From UBA4417 sp031550085 (GTDB lineage: Bacteria; Bacteroidota; Bacteroidia; Bacteroidales; UBA4417): DNA of 64,000 bases. A program made the position numbers and the translations under genes. The notes under the pieces are model-generated. The model had not been told where the DNA came from. It saw only the letters and a program-made list of their open reading frames with translations, and did not search any database. The DNA lies in the NCBI GenBank assembly GCA_031550085.1, contig JAVBOY010000009.1, forward strand, positions 103,023-167,022, given 5' to 3'. Below, piece after piece: positions 27,050-36,490 of the stretch (positions within the stretch are counted from its first letter, which is position 1; each line of letters begins with the position of its first letter).

Positions 27050-27571
27050 TTACCAGTTTATGGCTGCTTTATTGAAAATGTCTGTTGCTAAAGCCTCGTT
27101 AATTGCCGTGATCAGTTCATCTTCTACAGACGAAAGGCTTTTTGATGCATCAAAATCTTGATATTGCGAAAAACGTGTTTCAAAAGAGTATTTTTCATCC
27201 TTTTTATTTACAACCCGTACATTTACAGAAACCTCCAATCGTTGCAAAGCAGACCGGTTATTTTGATCGCTTGTGAAAGCTGCCGGACGCAGGTCGTATC
27301 CGGTAATTTCACCTTCAACGGCTAAATCGGCATTTGAATTGGTCAGTGTTAAACTGGTCTGTGACAAAAATTTTTCACGGATCGCATCGGTGAGTTTTCG
27401 GCTCAGTGTGGGATTTATTAAAGGGGCATTATTTGCAAATTGCTTGATGCTTAGCGTTTTTACTTCCGGAGAAAGGCTTGCTCCTGAAAATGAATAGATG
27501 CCGCAATGCATCTGCAAAAGGCAGAAAACCAGTAAAAAAATATAAATAGGGATTTGTTTTCTTTTTCTCAT
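27050..27571 (-). CDS. lptE: LptE-family LPS assembly lipoprotein
   Basis: A 173-aa protein from the ATG at 27571 (MRKRKQIPIYIF); an in-frame start at 27589 immediately after the previous stop is less likely because it spoils the signal peptide. The signal ends at a lipobox-like LLQMHCG. The mature part has the Bacteroidota LptE pattern: the start GIYSFSGASLSPEVKTLSI, then RKLTDAIREKFLSQTSL and EGEITGYDLRPAA. LptE plugs the LptD barrel in the outer membrane and helps insert lipopolysaccharide. Placement between a sigma-54 activator gene and the secG block is conserved in this phylum. Confidence 0.88.
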   Translation of the reverse strand: MRKRKQIPIYIFLLVFCLLQMHCGIYSFSGASLSPEVKTLSIKQFANNAPLINPTLSRKLTDAIREKFLSQTSLTLTNSNADLAVEGEITGYDLRPAAFTSDQNNRSALQRLEVSVNVRVVNKKDEKYSFETRFSQYQDFDASKSLSSVEDELITAINEALATDIFNKAAINW

Positions 27572-27589
27572 GTTTAAACCTGACAACAA

Positions 27590-28819
27590 TTACTCAATTC
27601 CGTATTCCTGTATTTTCCGGTACAATGTCCGGTAGGCAATTCCTAAATCTTCGGCGGCGGCTCCTTTTCGGTTGTTGTGTTTTTTTAAGGCCTTGATAAT
27701 CATTTCTTTTTCCATTTTTGAAAGGGATAGCGATTCGTCTTCCGCAGGTTTGGGTGTTTTTCCCTCTTCATCCGAAAGCGATTCATCCGTTAGTGTTACG
27801 TCTTCAAATTCAGGTTCGGTAATCAACGGATCCGAATTGTAAGGCAACGGTTTATAATCCACCATGGGAGCATTGCCTGCCGTATACAACTGTGTTTCGT
27901 TATTTCCGTTTCCGGAAAGCAGAAGTTTCATTTCCTTTATTTCGCGCCGCATATCGAATAGCAAATTGTATAGCAAATCACGTTCGTAAAAATCGGATGG
28001 CGCGGACTTTGCCGAAACCACAGAAAGCCCCGATTCGGAGGCATGAGGCAGGTATTTACGCAAGGTCTGTTCGTCAATTTCCCGTTGTTGTTCGATAATG
28101 GAAATTTGTCCCACCATGTTTTTCAATTGGCGCACATTGCCGTCCCAACGGTATGCTAAAGCGACTTGTTGTGCACTTTTGGAAAGTTCAATGGCCGGCA
28201 TCCGGTATTTCTCGGCGAAATCGGATGCAAATTTCCGGAATAGCAAAAGGATGTCTTCTCCCCGTTCCCGTAAAGGCGGAACATGGATAGGCACTGTATT
28301 TAACCGGTAATACAAATCCTGGCGGAACTTTCCGCGACTTATGGCATCATGAATATCGACATTGGTTGCCGCTACGACGCGTACATCGGTTTTTTGAGTT
28401 TTTGAAGAACCTACTTTGATAAACTCGCCCGATTCCAACACGCGCAGCAAACGTGCCTGGGTGGCTAAAGGCAGTTCGGCGACTTCATCCAGAAAGATGG
28501 TCCCTTTGTCCACCACCTCGAAATAACCTTTTCGGGCATCGGTTGCTCCCGTAAACGAACCTTTTTCATGTCCAAATAATTCCGAGTCGATTGTCCCTTC
28601 CGGAATGGCGCCACAGTTCACGGCAATGTAAGGTCCATGCTTCCGGGCGCTTAGTTGATGAATGATTTGTGGAAATATCTCTTTTCCCACGCCGCTCTCT
28701 CCTGTGATCAGGATGGTTAAGTCGGTGGGCGCAACTTGGGCGGCAACGGTAATTGCTTGGTTTAAAAGCGGTGAATTGCCGATAATACCAAAACGTTGCT
28801 TAATAGATTGTATTTCCAT
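27590..28819 (-). CDS. Sigma-54-dependent transcriptional activator without receiver domain
   Basis: A 409-aa bacterial enhancer-binding protein. The AAA+ domain starts almost at the N-terminus: Walker A GESGVGKEIF, sigma-54-contacting loop GSFTGAT (GAFTGA with A to S), Walker B GTIFLDEVAELP, and the R-finger region QDLYYRLNTVPI. A linker of ~90 residues leads to a Fis-type HTH (KKHNNRKGAAAEDLGIAYRT). There is no receiver, GAF or PAS domain, so control is not by a standard phosphorelay; it may be constitutive or regulated by another protein. It is the first gene of the block with lptE and secG; no clear GG-N10-GC site was found nearby. Confidence 0.92.
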   Translation of the reverse strand: MEIQSIKQRFGIIGNSPLLNQAITVAAQVAPTDLTILITGESGVGKEIFPQIIHQLSARKHGPYIAVNCGAIPEGTIDSELFGHEKGSFTGATDARKGYFEVVDKGTIFLDEVAELPLATQARLLRVLESGEFIKVGSSKTQKTDVRVVAATNVDIHDAISRGKFRQDLYYRLNTVPIHVPPLRERGEDILLLFRKFASDFAEKYRMPAIELSKSAQQVALAYRWDGNVRQLKNMVGQISIIEQQREIDEQTLRKYLPHASESGLSVVSAKSAPSDFYERDLLYNLLFDMRREIKEMKLLLSGNGNNETQLYTAGNAPMVDYKPLPYNSDPLITEPEFEDVTLTDESLSDEEGKTPKPAEDESLSLSKMEKEMIIKALKKHNNRKGAAAEDLGIAYRTLYRKIQEYGIE

Positions 28820-29030
28820 GTTTGTTATGAAACAATAACTCCTTGCAAAAGTACTGAAAAATAAATGAGTGACTTAACCGGAAAAACGTTTTTTACTTTT
28901 TTTGCTTTATCCCTTTCTTTGGTTCGTAGAAAAAATAGATTAACAATGCGCTATGTTTTTTGAAAACAGGCTGATAAAAAGATATTTCATTATTTCTTCT
29001 TCAGACAGGGTAGCGTTTGCTATATATTTT

Positions 29031-29038
29031 TACTTTTG
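29031..29038 (+). promoter_or_regulatory. Bacteroidota -7 element for the 1383-aa T9SS protein
   Basis: TACTTTTG (TAnnTTTG) 62 bp upstream of the ATG at 29100, within the divergent gap with the sigma-54 activator gene. No good -33 box. Confidence 0.4.
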
Positions 29039-29099
29039 CAGATCCTTTTCTATGAAAAAATTAAAAAAAATCATTTACAAATTGTTTTATAAAAATTGT

Positions 29100-32000
29100 A
29101 TGAAAAAAACCTTTACTTTTTTATTGCTCCTTTTGACGGCTTGCTGGCTTGGGGCACAAACAGTTTTTCCACCTTCAAAACCAACGTACACAGATGGGAA
29201 TTTCCCTAGTTCGTTGTTGTTTAACTGGGAAGAAGGAATGTCCGAAGCTTCGAAAATAATAGAATATGATACAGGTGATCCTGTGGCGACTAATCAATTG
29301 ACTAGTCCATACAGAATAAACCAAACTCAAGATGCTGTTAAATTCACTGTTTCTGAAAATACAATTATTGAACGGATTAGAGCTTTTGTATATTTCAATT
29401 ACGAGGCTACGGCTATTATAACTGTCAAAATTCTAGGAACGGATGTTAACGGATTTCCGGATCTAACCGATGTAAAAGCTACATTTACTCAAACTGTTTC
29501 GCCACCTGCCAGTAGCGATAACAATATCAGTTCATGGGTGGAGTTATGTCCCACATCCCAAATTGCGGTATATGCGCAAGATCCTTTTTTTGTGGTTCTT
29601 ACAGCCAGTAGACCTATTTGCATTCACCACGATGTTCCTGGTAATGGACAAGGGTTTTCATATATGAAGCGTAGTTTGGATGCCAACTTTTTGACCATAG
29701 AAGATGCTACTATGCGCAATGCCAACTGGATGATTCGCTTGCAAACCAACAATACACTCACAACAGCACCATCTCAATTGCAAGGTTACAACCTGTATAA
29801 AAATGGTATAAAATTAAATAACACATTAATTCCGGTACCTCAATACCAGGAGAACGGATTGGCAACAGGCCTTTATAGTTACTATGTTAAAGCTGTGTAT
29901 GGAGGTGTTGAAACAAATCCTTCTGAAGCCCTTGACATCAATTACAAAGCTAGTATAACTTATACTTTTGAAGACCTTCCTACGGGAGCCATTCCGGAAG
30001 GATGCATTTCGGTGGATGGCAATAGTGATAACTACAAATTTGAGACAATAATGACCGGAGTGGGGGGAGCTGCTTCTTATACAGGCAGAATACTTTTGGG
30101 AACTTCTGCTGCCAAGTTATTGGACGAAGCTTTCATAATGCCGTACGTTATCCCTACCGCCGAAGACCACATAATTTCTCTTTGGGGAAGAACTAGCGCA
30201 CAACGCGACCATATTTTTCAAATCAAACTTTCGACCACCGGAAAAGACATTACTTCATTTGAAACGGTGCTAAAAGATTCTGTGCTAACTACTTCGTACA
30301 AAAAATATACATGCGATTTGAGCGCTTATATCGGACAAAAAATCGCTTTAGCGATATTTGTCAGAACAACAGGTACATTAACCATGCGCCCTATGATTGA
30401 TGATATCGTGTTGCCTCCTATTTACAAAGAAGTTTTTGATGTAACGCCTTTGTCGATCAATGCCCCTGATTTGGCTGTAAAAGCGCAAGAAACAACCTTA
30501 ACTGCCCGAGTAAAAAACATGGGTAATGAGTTGGCCAGCGATGTAAAAGTTAAACTAGTTGACATGAGTACTCAGTCTGTTTTAGCCACATCGGCAACGG
30601 GAACAGACATCAAAGTAGATTCTACAAAAATGCTCTCACTCAGTTGGACGCCTGCAACTGTTGGAAATTACCGCCTGAAAATAGTAACACTTTATGACGA
30701 TGATGCGCAAGCTGGTAATGACTCGAGTAATGTGTTTCATATCAATGTACAAGACGAGAATTCGGTTTTGATATATTTTGGTAATAAAGAAAATACAGGT
30801 TTTATTTACCCGTTGTCATTCCCGAAAAAGAATTCGGGATCACAAACCCTTTTCTATCCTGATGAAATGGGACAAAGCGGAGCGATCACAGCTATTGCGG
30901 TAAACTATAATTTTACACAAGACGTATTGAACCAGCCGATCAAAGTTTGGATGGGTGAAACCAATCAAACGGATTTAAACAAGAACAAAGAAGGCTATAT
31001 TAACCCTGCTACTCTACAACTTGTTTTCAGCGGCAATTTGAATTTTTATGCCGACCGGAATACCATTTTGATCCCATTTACAAACCCTTACAAATACAAT
31101 TATGGAAATCTGGTTGTTTCGTTTGAAAACGAATACACAGATGAAACTTTCCCCTTTACCTCCGTACTATTTTACAACAGTCATTCTACGAAAGTGGACA
31201 GGACAGCCATGTGGGGATCCGATGAACCGTTGCTTACATTTGAAGAACAAAAAGCAAACTCGGCAGGATTTTTCACCATACAAAATTTCCCCGATGTGCA
31301 TTTTGTTTTCAATTCGGCATTGGTCGGTACGTTGCGCGGATATGTTACGGACGTGGATGATACTCCGATTGCAAATGCAAAAGTGGAACTGCAAGGAACT
31401 CATATGATCACTTATACCGACCAATACGGGGAATATACCTTCCACAATGTAAATGCCGGAAGTTATACCATGGCGGTTTCAAAATATCCTTTCGTCGCGC
31501 AAGAACGACCAGTAACTATTGTAGCGGGAGTTTTGCAAATCCAAAGTTTCCAACTGGTCAGGATTCCGGTCATCGATGTTACCGGAAGGATTATGGACAA
31601 GGCTTCTCAAATGCCTGTGGCCGATGCGTATGTTTCGGTTGACAACAATACCGACAAGTTCTTTACAACAACCTCTGCCGACGGAACATTTGTCATACAA
31701 TCGGTTTTGCAAAATCAAACCTATTTGTTCAGTGTGATTGCCGATTCTTACGTGCAACATTATCAAAACGTTTCTGCCGCCACTACAAACATTGACCTCG
31801 GAACCATAGAACTATCCTTTAATGCGGCTCCTGCTACTTCGGTAAGACTAAGCATGGATAACGGGAATGCCGTTCTGAATTGGAATAAAGCTTCCGCTAA
31901 AAATGGCTTTAGCGAAGATTTTGAAGGGTATCAGGATTTTACTTTAGATTTTACTCCTTTCCGGACCATTGATGTAGACCAATACACAACAACCGGTTTT

Positions 32001-33251
32001 ATGGCTACGGCTTTTCCACACCGTTATGAAAAAATGGCTTATATTGTATTCAATTCTACGAAAACGACTCCTCCCATGAACGGAACCCTTGATGGGCAAT
32101 TAAGCTATTCTGGGCAACGTATTGCGGCGACTTTCTGCACCTATAACCCAACACTGAATCCTGTGGTTGTTCCGAACAACGATTGGCTGATATCGCCCCA
32201 AACCAAAGTGGACGCTAATGCGAAATTGGAATTTGAAGCAAGGGGTTTCCGCTATTATTTCAATGGGCTGAATGAAAAATTTAAAGTGATGGTTTCAACC
32301 ACCGGACACAATATAGCTGATTTTACAGAAATTGCTCATTGCGATAGCGTGCCGTATGTATGGACTCATTATTCATATGATTTATCGGCTTATGCCGGAC
32401 AGCATATTTATATTGCTCTCCAAAGTTGTGGATTTGATGCGCACATGTTTATGTTGGATGATTTCCGGATGGTGTACCCCAGCGGCCAAAATGATCCAGA
32501 TTTTGTAAAGTACAAGATTTACCGTTTGATACCAGCAAACAGAGGGAATCAAGCCTCTTGGGTTTATTTGGGCGAAACAACCAATAAGACTTATACCGAC
32601 CCGGCACCGGTTGGTGGCACGTTGTATGCAATTGTTGTAAATTATACCAACAACCGTATTTCCGAGCCTGCATTTTCTCCTTTGACGCCTCTTGCCGTTA
32701 TGACGGCCAGTACCGATTCGTTGATATTTAATAATGTTCCGATCGGCACAACATCGGCTTCACAAACTATTGAAATAGTGACAGACAACATGCAAGGGGA
32801 CATCCATTATTCTGTAACAGGAAATGACGGATTGGCATTCCCTATTGAAGAGATATCATGGGATCCGGGCAGTGGTGGTTTCCTTTCGGTCAGCTTTAAA
32901 CCCACCGAAACAAGGCCGTACTGTTCACAAATTGTTTTCTCATCACCTGATGCCCAAAATATTACTGTTGACCTGATTGGTAATGATCCGTTGGTTGGGG
33001 TAGCAGATGCAAAACAAGCCGGTATTTCTGTCTATCCGAATCCGGCGTCGGATAAAGCAACCATCACTGCTAAAGCGGCAATCAGCCAATTAACAGTTTA
33101 CAACAGTGCCGGACAATTGGTGAAGGCTGTAAAAGGAAACGGTACGGTAGAACAAATTTGCGATTTTTCAACATTGGCAAAAGGAACCTACTATGTAAAA
33201 GTTGAAACAACCGCTAAGAAAACGGCAACCGTTCCGGTTGTTGTGAATTAA
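29100..33251 (+). CDS. Modular T9SS surface protein (adhesin-type domains)
   Basis: A 1383-aa protein from the ATG at 29100, where MKKTFTFLLLLLTACWLGAQ is a clear signal peptide; the frame is open back to 28953 without such a start. Domains read as: a first choice-of-anchor/cleaved-adhesin-like jelly roll (~290-440, YTFEDLPTGAIPEGC to MIDDIVLP), a CARDB-like Ig domain (~445-555), a beta-rich region, two carboxypeptidase-regulatory-like domains (~742-905, LRGYVTDVDDTPIANAKVEL and VTGRIMDKASQMPVADAYV), a second adhesin-type jelly roll (~936-1120, SEDFEGYQDF to FMLDDFRM), an Ig-like domain and a T9SS type A sorting domain (from ~1309, ISVYPNPASDKATI). There is no protease domain, unlike gingipains, which share these accessory domains. 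Probably a surface adhesin or binding protein. Confidence 0.85.
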   Translation: MKKTFTFLLLLLTACWLGAQTVFPPSKPTYTDGNFPSSLLFNWEEGMSEASKIIEYDTGDPVATNQLTSPYRINQTQDAVKFTVSENTIIERIRAFVYFNYEATAIITVKILGTDVNGFPDLTDVKATFTQTVSPPASSDNNISSWVELCPTSQIAVYAQDPFFVVLTASRPICIHHDVPGNGQGFSYMKRSLDANFLTIEDATMRNANWMIRLQTNNTLTTAPSQLQGYNLYKNGIKLNNTLIPVPQYQENGLATGLYSYYVKAVYGGVETNPSEALDINYKASITYTFEDLPTGAIPEGCISVDGNSDNYKFETIMTGVGGAASYTGRILLGTSAAKLLDEAFIMPYVIPTAEDHIISLWGRTSAQRDHIFQIKLSTTGKDITSFETVLKDSVLTTSYKKYTCDLSAYIGQKIALAIFVRTTGTLTMRPMIDDIVLPPIYKEVFDVTPLSINAPDLAVKAQETTLTARVKNMGNELASDVKVKLVDMSTQSVLATSATGTDIKVDSTKMLSLSWTPATVGNYRLKIVTLYDDDAQAGNDSSNVFHINVQDENSVLIYFGNKENTGFIYPLSFPKKNSGSQTLFYPDEMGQSGAITAIAVNYNFTQDVLNQPIKVWMGETNQTDLNKNKEGYINPATLQLVFSGNLNFYADRNTILIPFTNPYKYNYGNLVVSFENEYTDETFPFTSVLFYNSHSTKVDRTAMWGSDEPLLTFEEQKANSAGFFTIQNFPDVHFVFNSALVGTLRGYVTDVDDTPIANAKVELQGTHMITYTDQYGEYTFHNVNAGSYTMAVSKYPFVAQERPVTIVAGVLQIQSFQLVRIPVIDVTGRIMDKASQMPVADAYVSVDNNTDKFFTTTSADGTFVIQSVLQNQTYLFSVIADSYVQHYQNVSAATTNIDLGTIELSFNAAPATSVRLSMDNGNAVLNWNKASAKNGFSEDFEGYQDFTLDFTPFRTIDVDQYTTTGFMATAFPHRYEKMAYIVFNSTKTTPPMNGTLDGQLSYSGQRIAATFCTYNPTLNPVVVPNNDWLISPQTKVDANAKLEFEARGFRYYFNGLNEKFKVMVSTTGHNIADFTEIAHCDSVPYVWTHYSYDLSAYAGQHIYIALQSCGFDAHMFMLDDFRMVYPSGQNDPDFVKYKIYRLIPANRGNQASWVYLGETTNKTYTDPAPVGGTLYAIVVNYTNNRISEPAFSPLTPLAVMTASTDSLIFNNVPIGTTSASQTIEIVTDNMQGDIHYSVTGNDGLAFPIEEISWDPGSGGFLSVSFKPTETRPYCSQIVFSSPDAQNITVDLIGNDPLVGVADAKQAGISVYPNPASDKATITAKAAISQLTVYNSAGQLVKAVKGNGTVEQICDFSTLAKGTYYVKVETTAKKTATVPVVVN

Positions 33252-33288
33252 ATGGGTTTCACAATAGAAGAGTATTGTATTTTGTCCG

Positions 33289-33322
33289 GAATAAGGCTGC
33301 AATGGCAGCCTTATTCTTTTTT
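33289..33322 (+). terminator. Terminator after the 1383-aa T9SS gene
   Basis: A 12-bp perfect stem GAATAAGGCTGC/GCAGCCTTATTC (33289-33300, 33305-33316), loop AATG, then six T. Confidence 0.93.
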
Positions 33323-33366
33323 AGGATTTTCAAACGGCAGGGAAACCTTCTTACGCCCAAAAAAAC

Positions 33367-33374
33367 TACCTTTG
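33367..33374 (+). promoter_or_regulatory. Bacteroidota -7 element for kbl
   Basis: TACCTTTG, 43 bp upstream of the kbl ATG at 33418. Confidence 0.5.
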
Positions 33375-33417
33375 CAATTCAAAAGTATCTTATTCTATTG
33401 TTAATTATTATATTACC

Positions 33418-34608
33418 ATGTACAACCGTTTTCAAAATCATCTTGAAAAAGAATTGACCGGCATTGATGAAGCCGGTTTGTATAAACATGAGCGGATCAT
33501 TGTATCGCCGCAAGGAGCCCAAATCAAAGTAAATTCGGGTGCTGAAGTCCTAAATTTTTGTGCAAATAACTATTTGGGTTTGAGCAATAACCAACAACTT
33601 ATTGATGCAGCCAAAAAAGCGTTGGATTCGCATGGCTACGGCATGTCGAGCGTCCGCTTTATCTGTGGAACTACCGATTTGCATTTGCTGTTGGAAAAGA
33701 AGCTTTCCGAATTTTTCGGGACTGAAGACGCTATTCTGTATGCAGCCTGCTTTGATGCCAACGGTGGTGTTTTTGAACCCTTGCTTACCGAAGAAGATGC
33801 CATCATCAGCGATTCGTTGAACCACGCATCGATTATTGATGGCGTGCGCCTTTGTAAAGCCGTTCGCTACCGTTACAACAACGCGAACATGGAAGAATTG
33901 GAAGCGCATTTGAAAACCGCACAAGCCCAACGGTTCCGCTTGATTGTTACCGACGGTGTTTTTTCGATGGATGGCAATGTTGCTCCTTTGGATAAGATTT
34001 ATGAACTGGCCAACAAATACGACGCCATGGTAATGGTAGATGAAAGCCATTCGGCGGGTGTGGTGGGTAAAACCGGGCGTGGAACGACCGAGCTTTACAA
34101 TTTAAAAGGGAAAGTTGAAATTATTACAGGTACCTTGGGTAAAGCCTTTGGCGGTGCTATTGGCGGATTTACTACCGGTAAAAAAGAAATCATTGATTTG
34201 CTGCGCCAACGTTCGCGTCCCTATTTATTCTCAAACTCCATTCCTCCGTCTGTAGCGGCTGCCGGCATTCGTATGGTTGAGATGATGAGCGAAACCAATG
34301 AATTGCAAGACCAATTGCATGAAAACACCGAATATTTTGTCAAACAAATGTTGGCGGCCGGTTTTGATATAAAACCCACGCAAAGTGCCATTTGTGCCGT
34401 GATGTTGTACGATGCCAAACTAAGCCAGGATGTTGCCGCCAAATTATTGGACGAAGGCATTTATGTAACTGGTTTTTACTATCCGGTGGTTCCCAAAGGG
34501 CAAGCTCGTATCCGGGTTCAAATTTCAGCGGCGCACAAACGCGAACACCTTGATAAGTGCATTGCAGCATTTACAAAAGTGGGGAAAGAGCTGTGCGTGC
34601 TTAAATAA
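33418..34608 (+). CDS. kbl: Glycine C-acetyltransferase (2-amino-3-ketobutyrate CoA ligase)
   Basis: A 396-aa alpha-oxoamine synthase of normal length. Visible are NFCANNYLGLSNN near residue 43, the GTTDLHLLLEKKLSEFFG block, the PLP-contacting DESHSAGVVGKTGRG, and the PLP lysine K242 in GTLGKAFGGAIGG. The pattern fits Kbl better than BioF or serine palmitoyltransferase. It cleaves 2-amino-3-ketobutyrate with CoA to glycine and acetyl-CoA, the second step of threonine breakdown. No threonine dehydrogenase gene is beside it. The start is preceded by an A/T-rich leader without Shine-Dalgarno sequence, as usual here. Confidence 0.92.
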   Translation: MYNRFQNHLEKELTGIDEAGLYKHERIIVSPQGAQIKVNSGAEVLNFCANNYLGLSNNQQLIDAAKKALDSHGYGMSSVRFICGTTDLHLLLEKKLSEFFGTEDAILYAACFDANGGVFEPLLTEEDAIISDSLNHASIIDGVRLCKAVRYRYNNANMEELEAHLKTAQAQRFRLIVTDGVFSMDGNVAPLDKIYELANKYDAMVMVDESHSAGVVGKTGRGTTELYNLKGKVEIITGTLGKAFGGAIGGFTTGKKEIIDLLRQRSRPYLFSNSIPPSVAAAGIRMVEMMSETNELQDQLHENTEYFVKQMLAAGFDIKPTQSAICAVMLYDAKLSQDVAAKLLDEGIYVTGFYYPVVPKGQARIRVQISAAHKREHLDKCIAAFTKVGKELCVLK

Positions 34609-34650
34609 TGCATTGTTTTGGGATTTTTTGCTGTTTAGATATTTTCGGCT

Positions 34651-35208
34651 TTGACAAAGGAACGCATCATATTGGGTATCGACCCGGGAACGACTATTAT
34701 GGGGTTTGGTATTGTTTTGGAAAAAAACAAAAAAATTGAACTCCTTGATTTCGGTATCGCCCGCTTTGACAAGTTGAAAACACAAACCCTGAAGCTGAAA
34801 ACTATCTTTGAAACCCTGTTGCAGTTGATTGACAAGCACCATCCCGATGAATTGGCTATCGAAGCTCCATTTTATGGGAAAAATGTTCAGAGTATGCTCA
34901 AATTGGGTCGCGCGCAGGGAGTGGCTATTGCAGCCGCATTATACCGCGATATTCCCGTTTTTGAGTATTCTCCGCGTAAAGTGAAGCAAGCCATAACCGG
35001 CCGGGGAAATGCCAGCAAAGAACAAGTGGCCGCAATGATTCAGACTTTGCTGTCATTGCGGGAATTACCCCAGTACTTTGATGCAACTGATGCTTTGGCT
35101 GTAGCGCTTTGCCACTATTTTCAGCGAGGGGCCAAAGAGGAAACAGAAAGCTACAGCGGGTGGGCTGCCTTTGTAAATAACAATCCCGGTAAAGTCATTA
35201 TCAAATAA
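34651..35208 (+). CDS. ruvC: Holliday junction resolvase RuvC
   Basis: A 185-aa RuvC with a TTG start; an in-frame TAG lies 13 bp upstream and no ATG precedes the conserved ILGIDPGTTIMGFGI, so TTG at 34651 is the best choice. The catalytic acidic residues are in place: Asp in GIDPGT, Glu in LAIEAPFYGKN, and the Asp pair in YFDATDALAVALCH. It cuts Holliday junctions as a dimer with RuvAB. It follows kbl by 42 bp. Its stop codon lies inside the following terminator hairpin. Confidence 0.95.
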   Translation: MTKERIILGIDPGTTIMGFGIVLEKNKKIELLDFGIARFDKLKTQTLKLKTIFETLLQLIDKHHPDELAIEAPFYGKNVQSMLKLGRAQGVAIAAALYRDIPVFEYSPRKVKQAITGRGNASKEQVAAMIQTLLSLRELPQYFDATDALAVALCHYFQRGAKEETESYSGWAAFVNNNPGKVIIK

Positions 35209-35240
35209 AAAAGGATGCATTCGCATCCTTTTTTATTTGA
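35201..35240. terminator. Bidirectional terminator between ruvC and ackA
   Basis: A perfect 18-bp inverted repeat (35201-35218 with 35223-35240), loop ATTC, with core GGATGC/GCATCC and A/T runs on each side. It includes the ruvC stop codon and lies 16 bp past the ackA stop. Confidence 0.92.
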
Positions 35241-35256
35241 TAAGTCGATTTCAAAA

Positions 35257-36459
35257 TTATTTTTTAAAAACAATTTCAAACGTATCCTGAGCGATGACCA
35301 GTTCTTCGTTGGTAGGAACCACCATGGCTACTACTTTCGAATCTTCGGAACTGATGACTACTTCTTTTCCCCGTTGTTTGTGGTTGCGTTCTTTGCTGAA
35401 GTTCAGCCCCAAGAATTCGAAATCCTGGCAGCATGCTTCACGGATATCGCAGCCGTTTTCGCCCACGCCGCCGGTAAACAGAACAACATCCACGCCGCCC
35501 ATCGCTGCCGCATATGAGCCAATGTATTTACGAATATGGTAGCTGTAAAGATCCAACGATTTTTTGGCACGTGCATTTCCTTCAGAAGCAGCCATCTCAA
35601 TATCGCGCATATCGCTCGAGACTCCGGATAAACCTAACATACCGCTGTGCTTATTTAACAAGGTGCTGGTATTTTGAATCGAAGTTTCTTCTTTATCGGC
35701 GATATACAAAACGGCGCCTGCGTCTATGTCGCCGCAACGTGTTCCCATCACCAAACCTTCCAACGGAGTCATTCCCATGCTTGTATCCATGGATTTGCCG
35801 TTTTGAATAGCGCAAATGGAAGCCCCGTTACCCAAATGGCAACTGATAATCTTCAGATCCTCATACTTTTTTTCCAATATTTCGGCAGCCCGTTTCGAAA
35901 CAAAACGATGGCTCGATCCGTGGAAGCCGTAACGGCGGACTTTATACTTCTCGTAAAGCGAATAGGGAATTCCATATAAATAAGCCTCTTCGGGCATCGT
36001 TTGGTGGAATGCCGTGTCAAATACACCTACCTGAGGAACGGTCGGCAACAAGTTTTTGATGGCATAAATACCCGACAAATTGGGTGGATTATGCAAGGGC
36101 GCCAAGTCGATACATTCTTCCAAGGCTACAATGACTTCATCGGTGATAGCCACCGAGCTGGCAAACTTTTCACCTGCATGAACCACACGGTGTCCCACCG
36201 CATCAATTTCATTCAGGCTTTTTACACAGCCATGATCCTTATGAGTCAATATTCCCAATACATATTCAATTCCCTGTTGGTGATCCAAAATTTCCCCTTC
36301 CAGTTTCATTTCGGTTCCGTCTGCCTTCGTATGTTTAATCATGGAGCCTTTCAGCCCGATTTTGTCGACAATCCCCTTGGCTGATACCTCTGCCGAAGGC
36401 ATGTCGAATAATTGATATTTTATGGATGAACTTCCGCAATTTAAAACGATGATCTTCAT
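35257..36459 (-). CDS. ackA: Acetate kinase
   Basis: A 400-aa acetate kinase with the ASKHA-fold signatures: VLNCGSSSIKYQLF at the N-terminus, VGHRVVHAGEKF, FDTAFHQTMPEEAYLYGIP, YGFHGSSHRFVSKRA, HLGNGASICAI and FTGGVGENGCDIREACC. The FHGTSH-type motif and length fit AckA rather than butyrate kinase. It interconverts acetyl phosphate and acetate with ATP gain. Its usual partner pta is not in the window; instead the gene upstream on the same strand, 31 bp away, is the dehydrogenase-like gene 36491-37453, so the two may be co-transcribed. Confidence 0.95.
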   Translation of the reverse strand: MKIIVLNCGSSSIKYQLFDMPSAEVSAKGIVDKIGLKGSMIKHTKADGTEMKLEGEILDHQQGIEYVLGILTHKDHGCVKSLNEIDAVGHRVVHAGEKFASSVAITDEVIVALEECIDLAPLHNPPNLSGIYAIKNLLPTVPQVGVFDTAFHQTMPEEAYLYGIPYSLYEKYKVRRYGFHGSSHRFVSKRAAEILEKKYEDLKIISCHLGNGASICAIQNGKSMDTSMGMTPLEGLVMGTRCGDIDAGAVLYIADKEETSIQNTSTLLNKHSGMLGLSGVSSDMRDIEMAASEGNARAKKSLDLYSYHIRKYIGSYAAAMGGVDVVLFTGGVGENGCDIREACCQDFEFLGLNFSKERNHKQRGKEVVISSEDSKVVAMVVPTNEELVIAQDTFEIVFKK

Positions 36460-36490
36460 AATAAATCTCCTTGTTTAAATGATTATGAAA

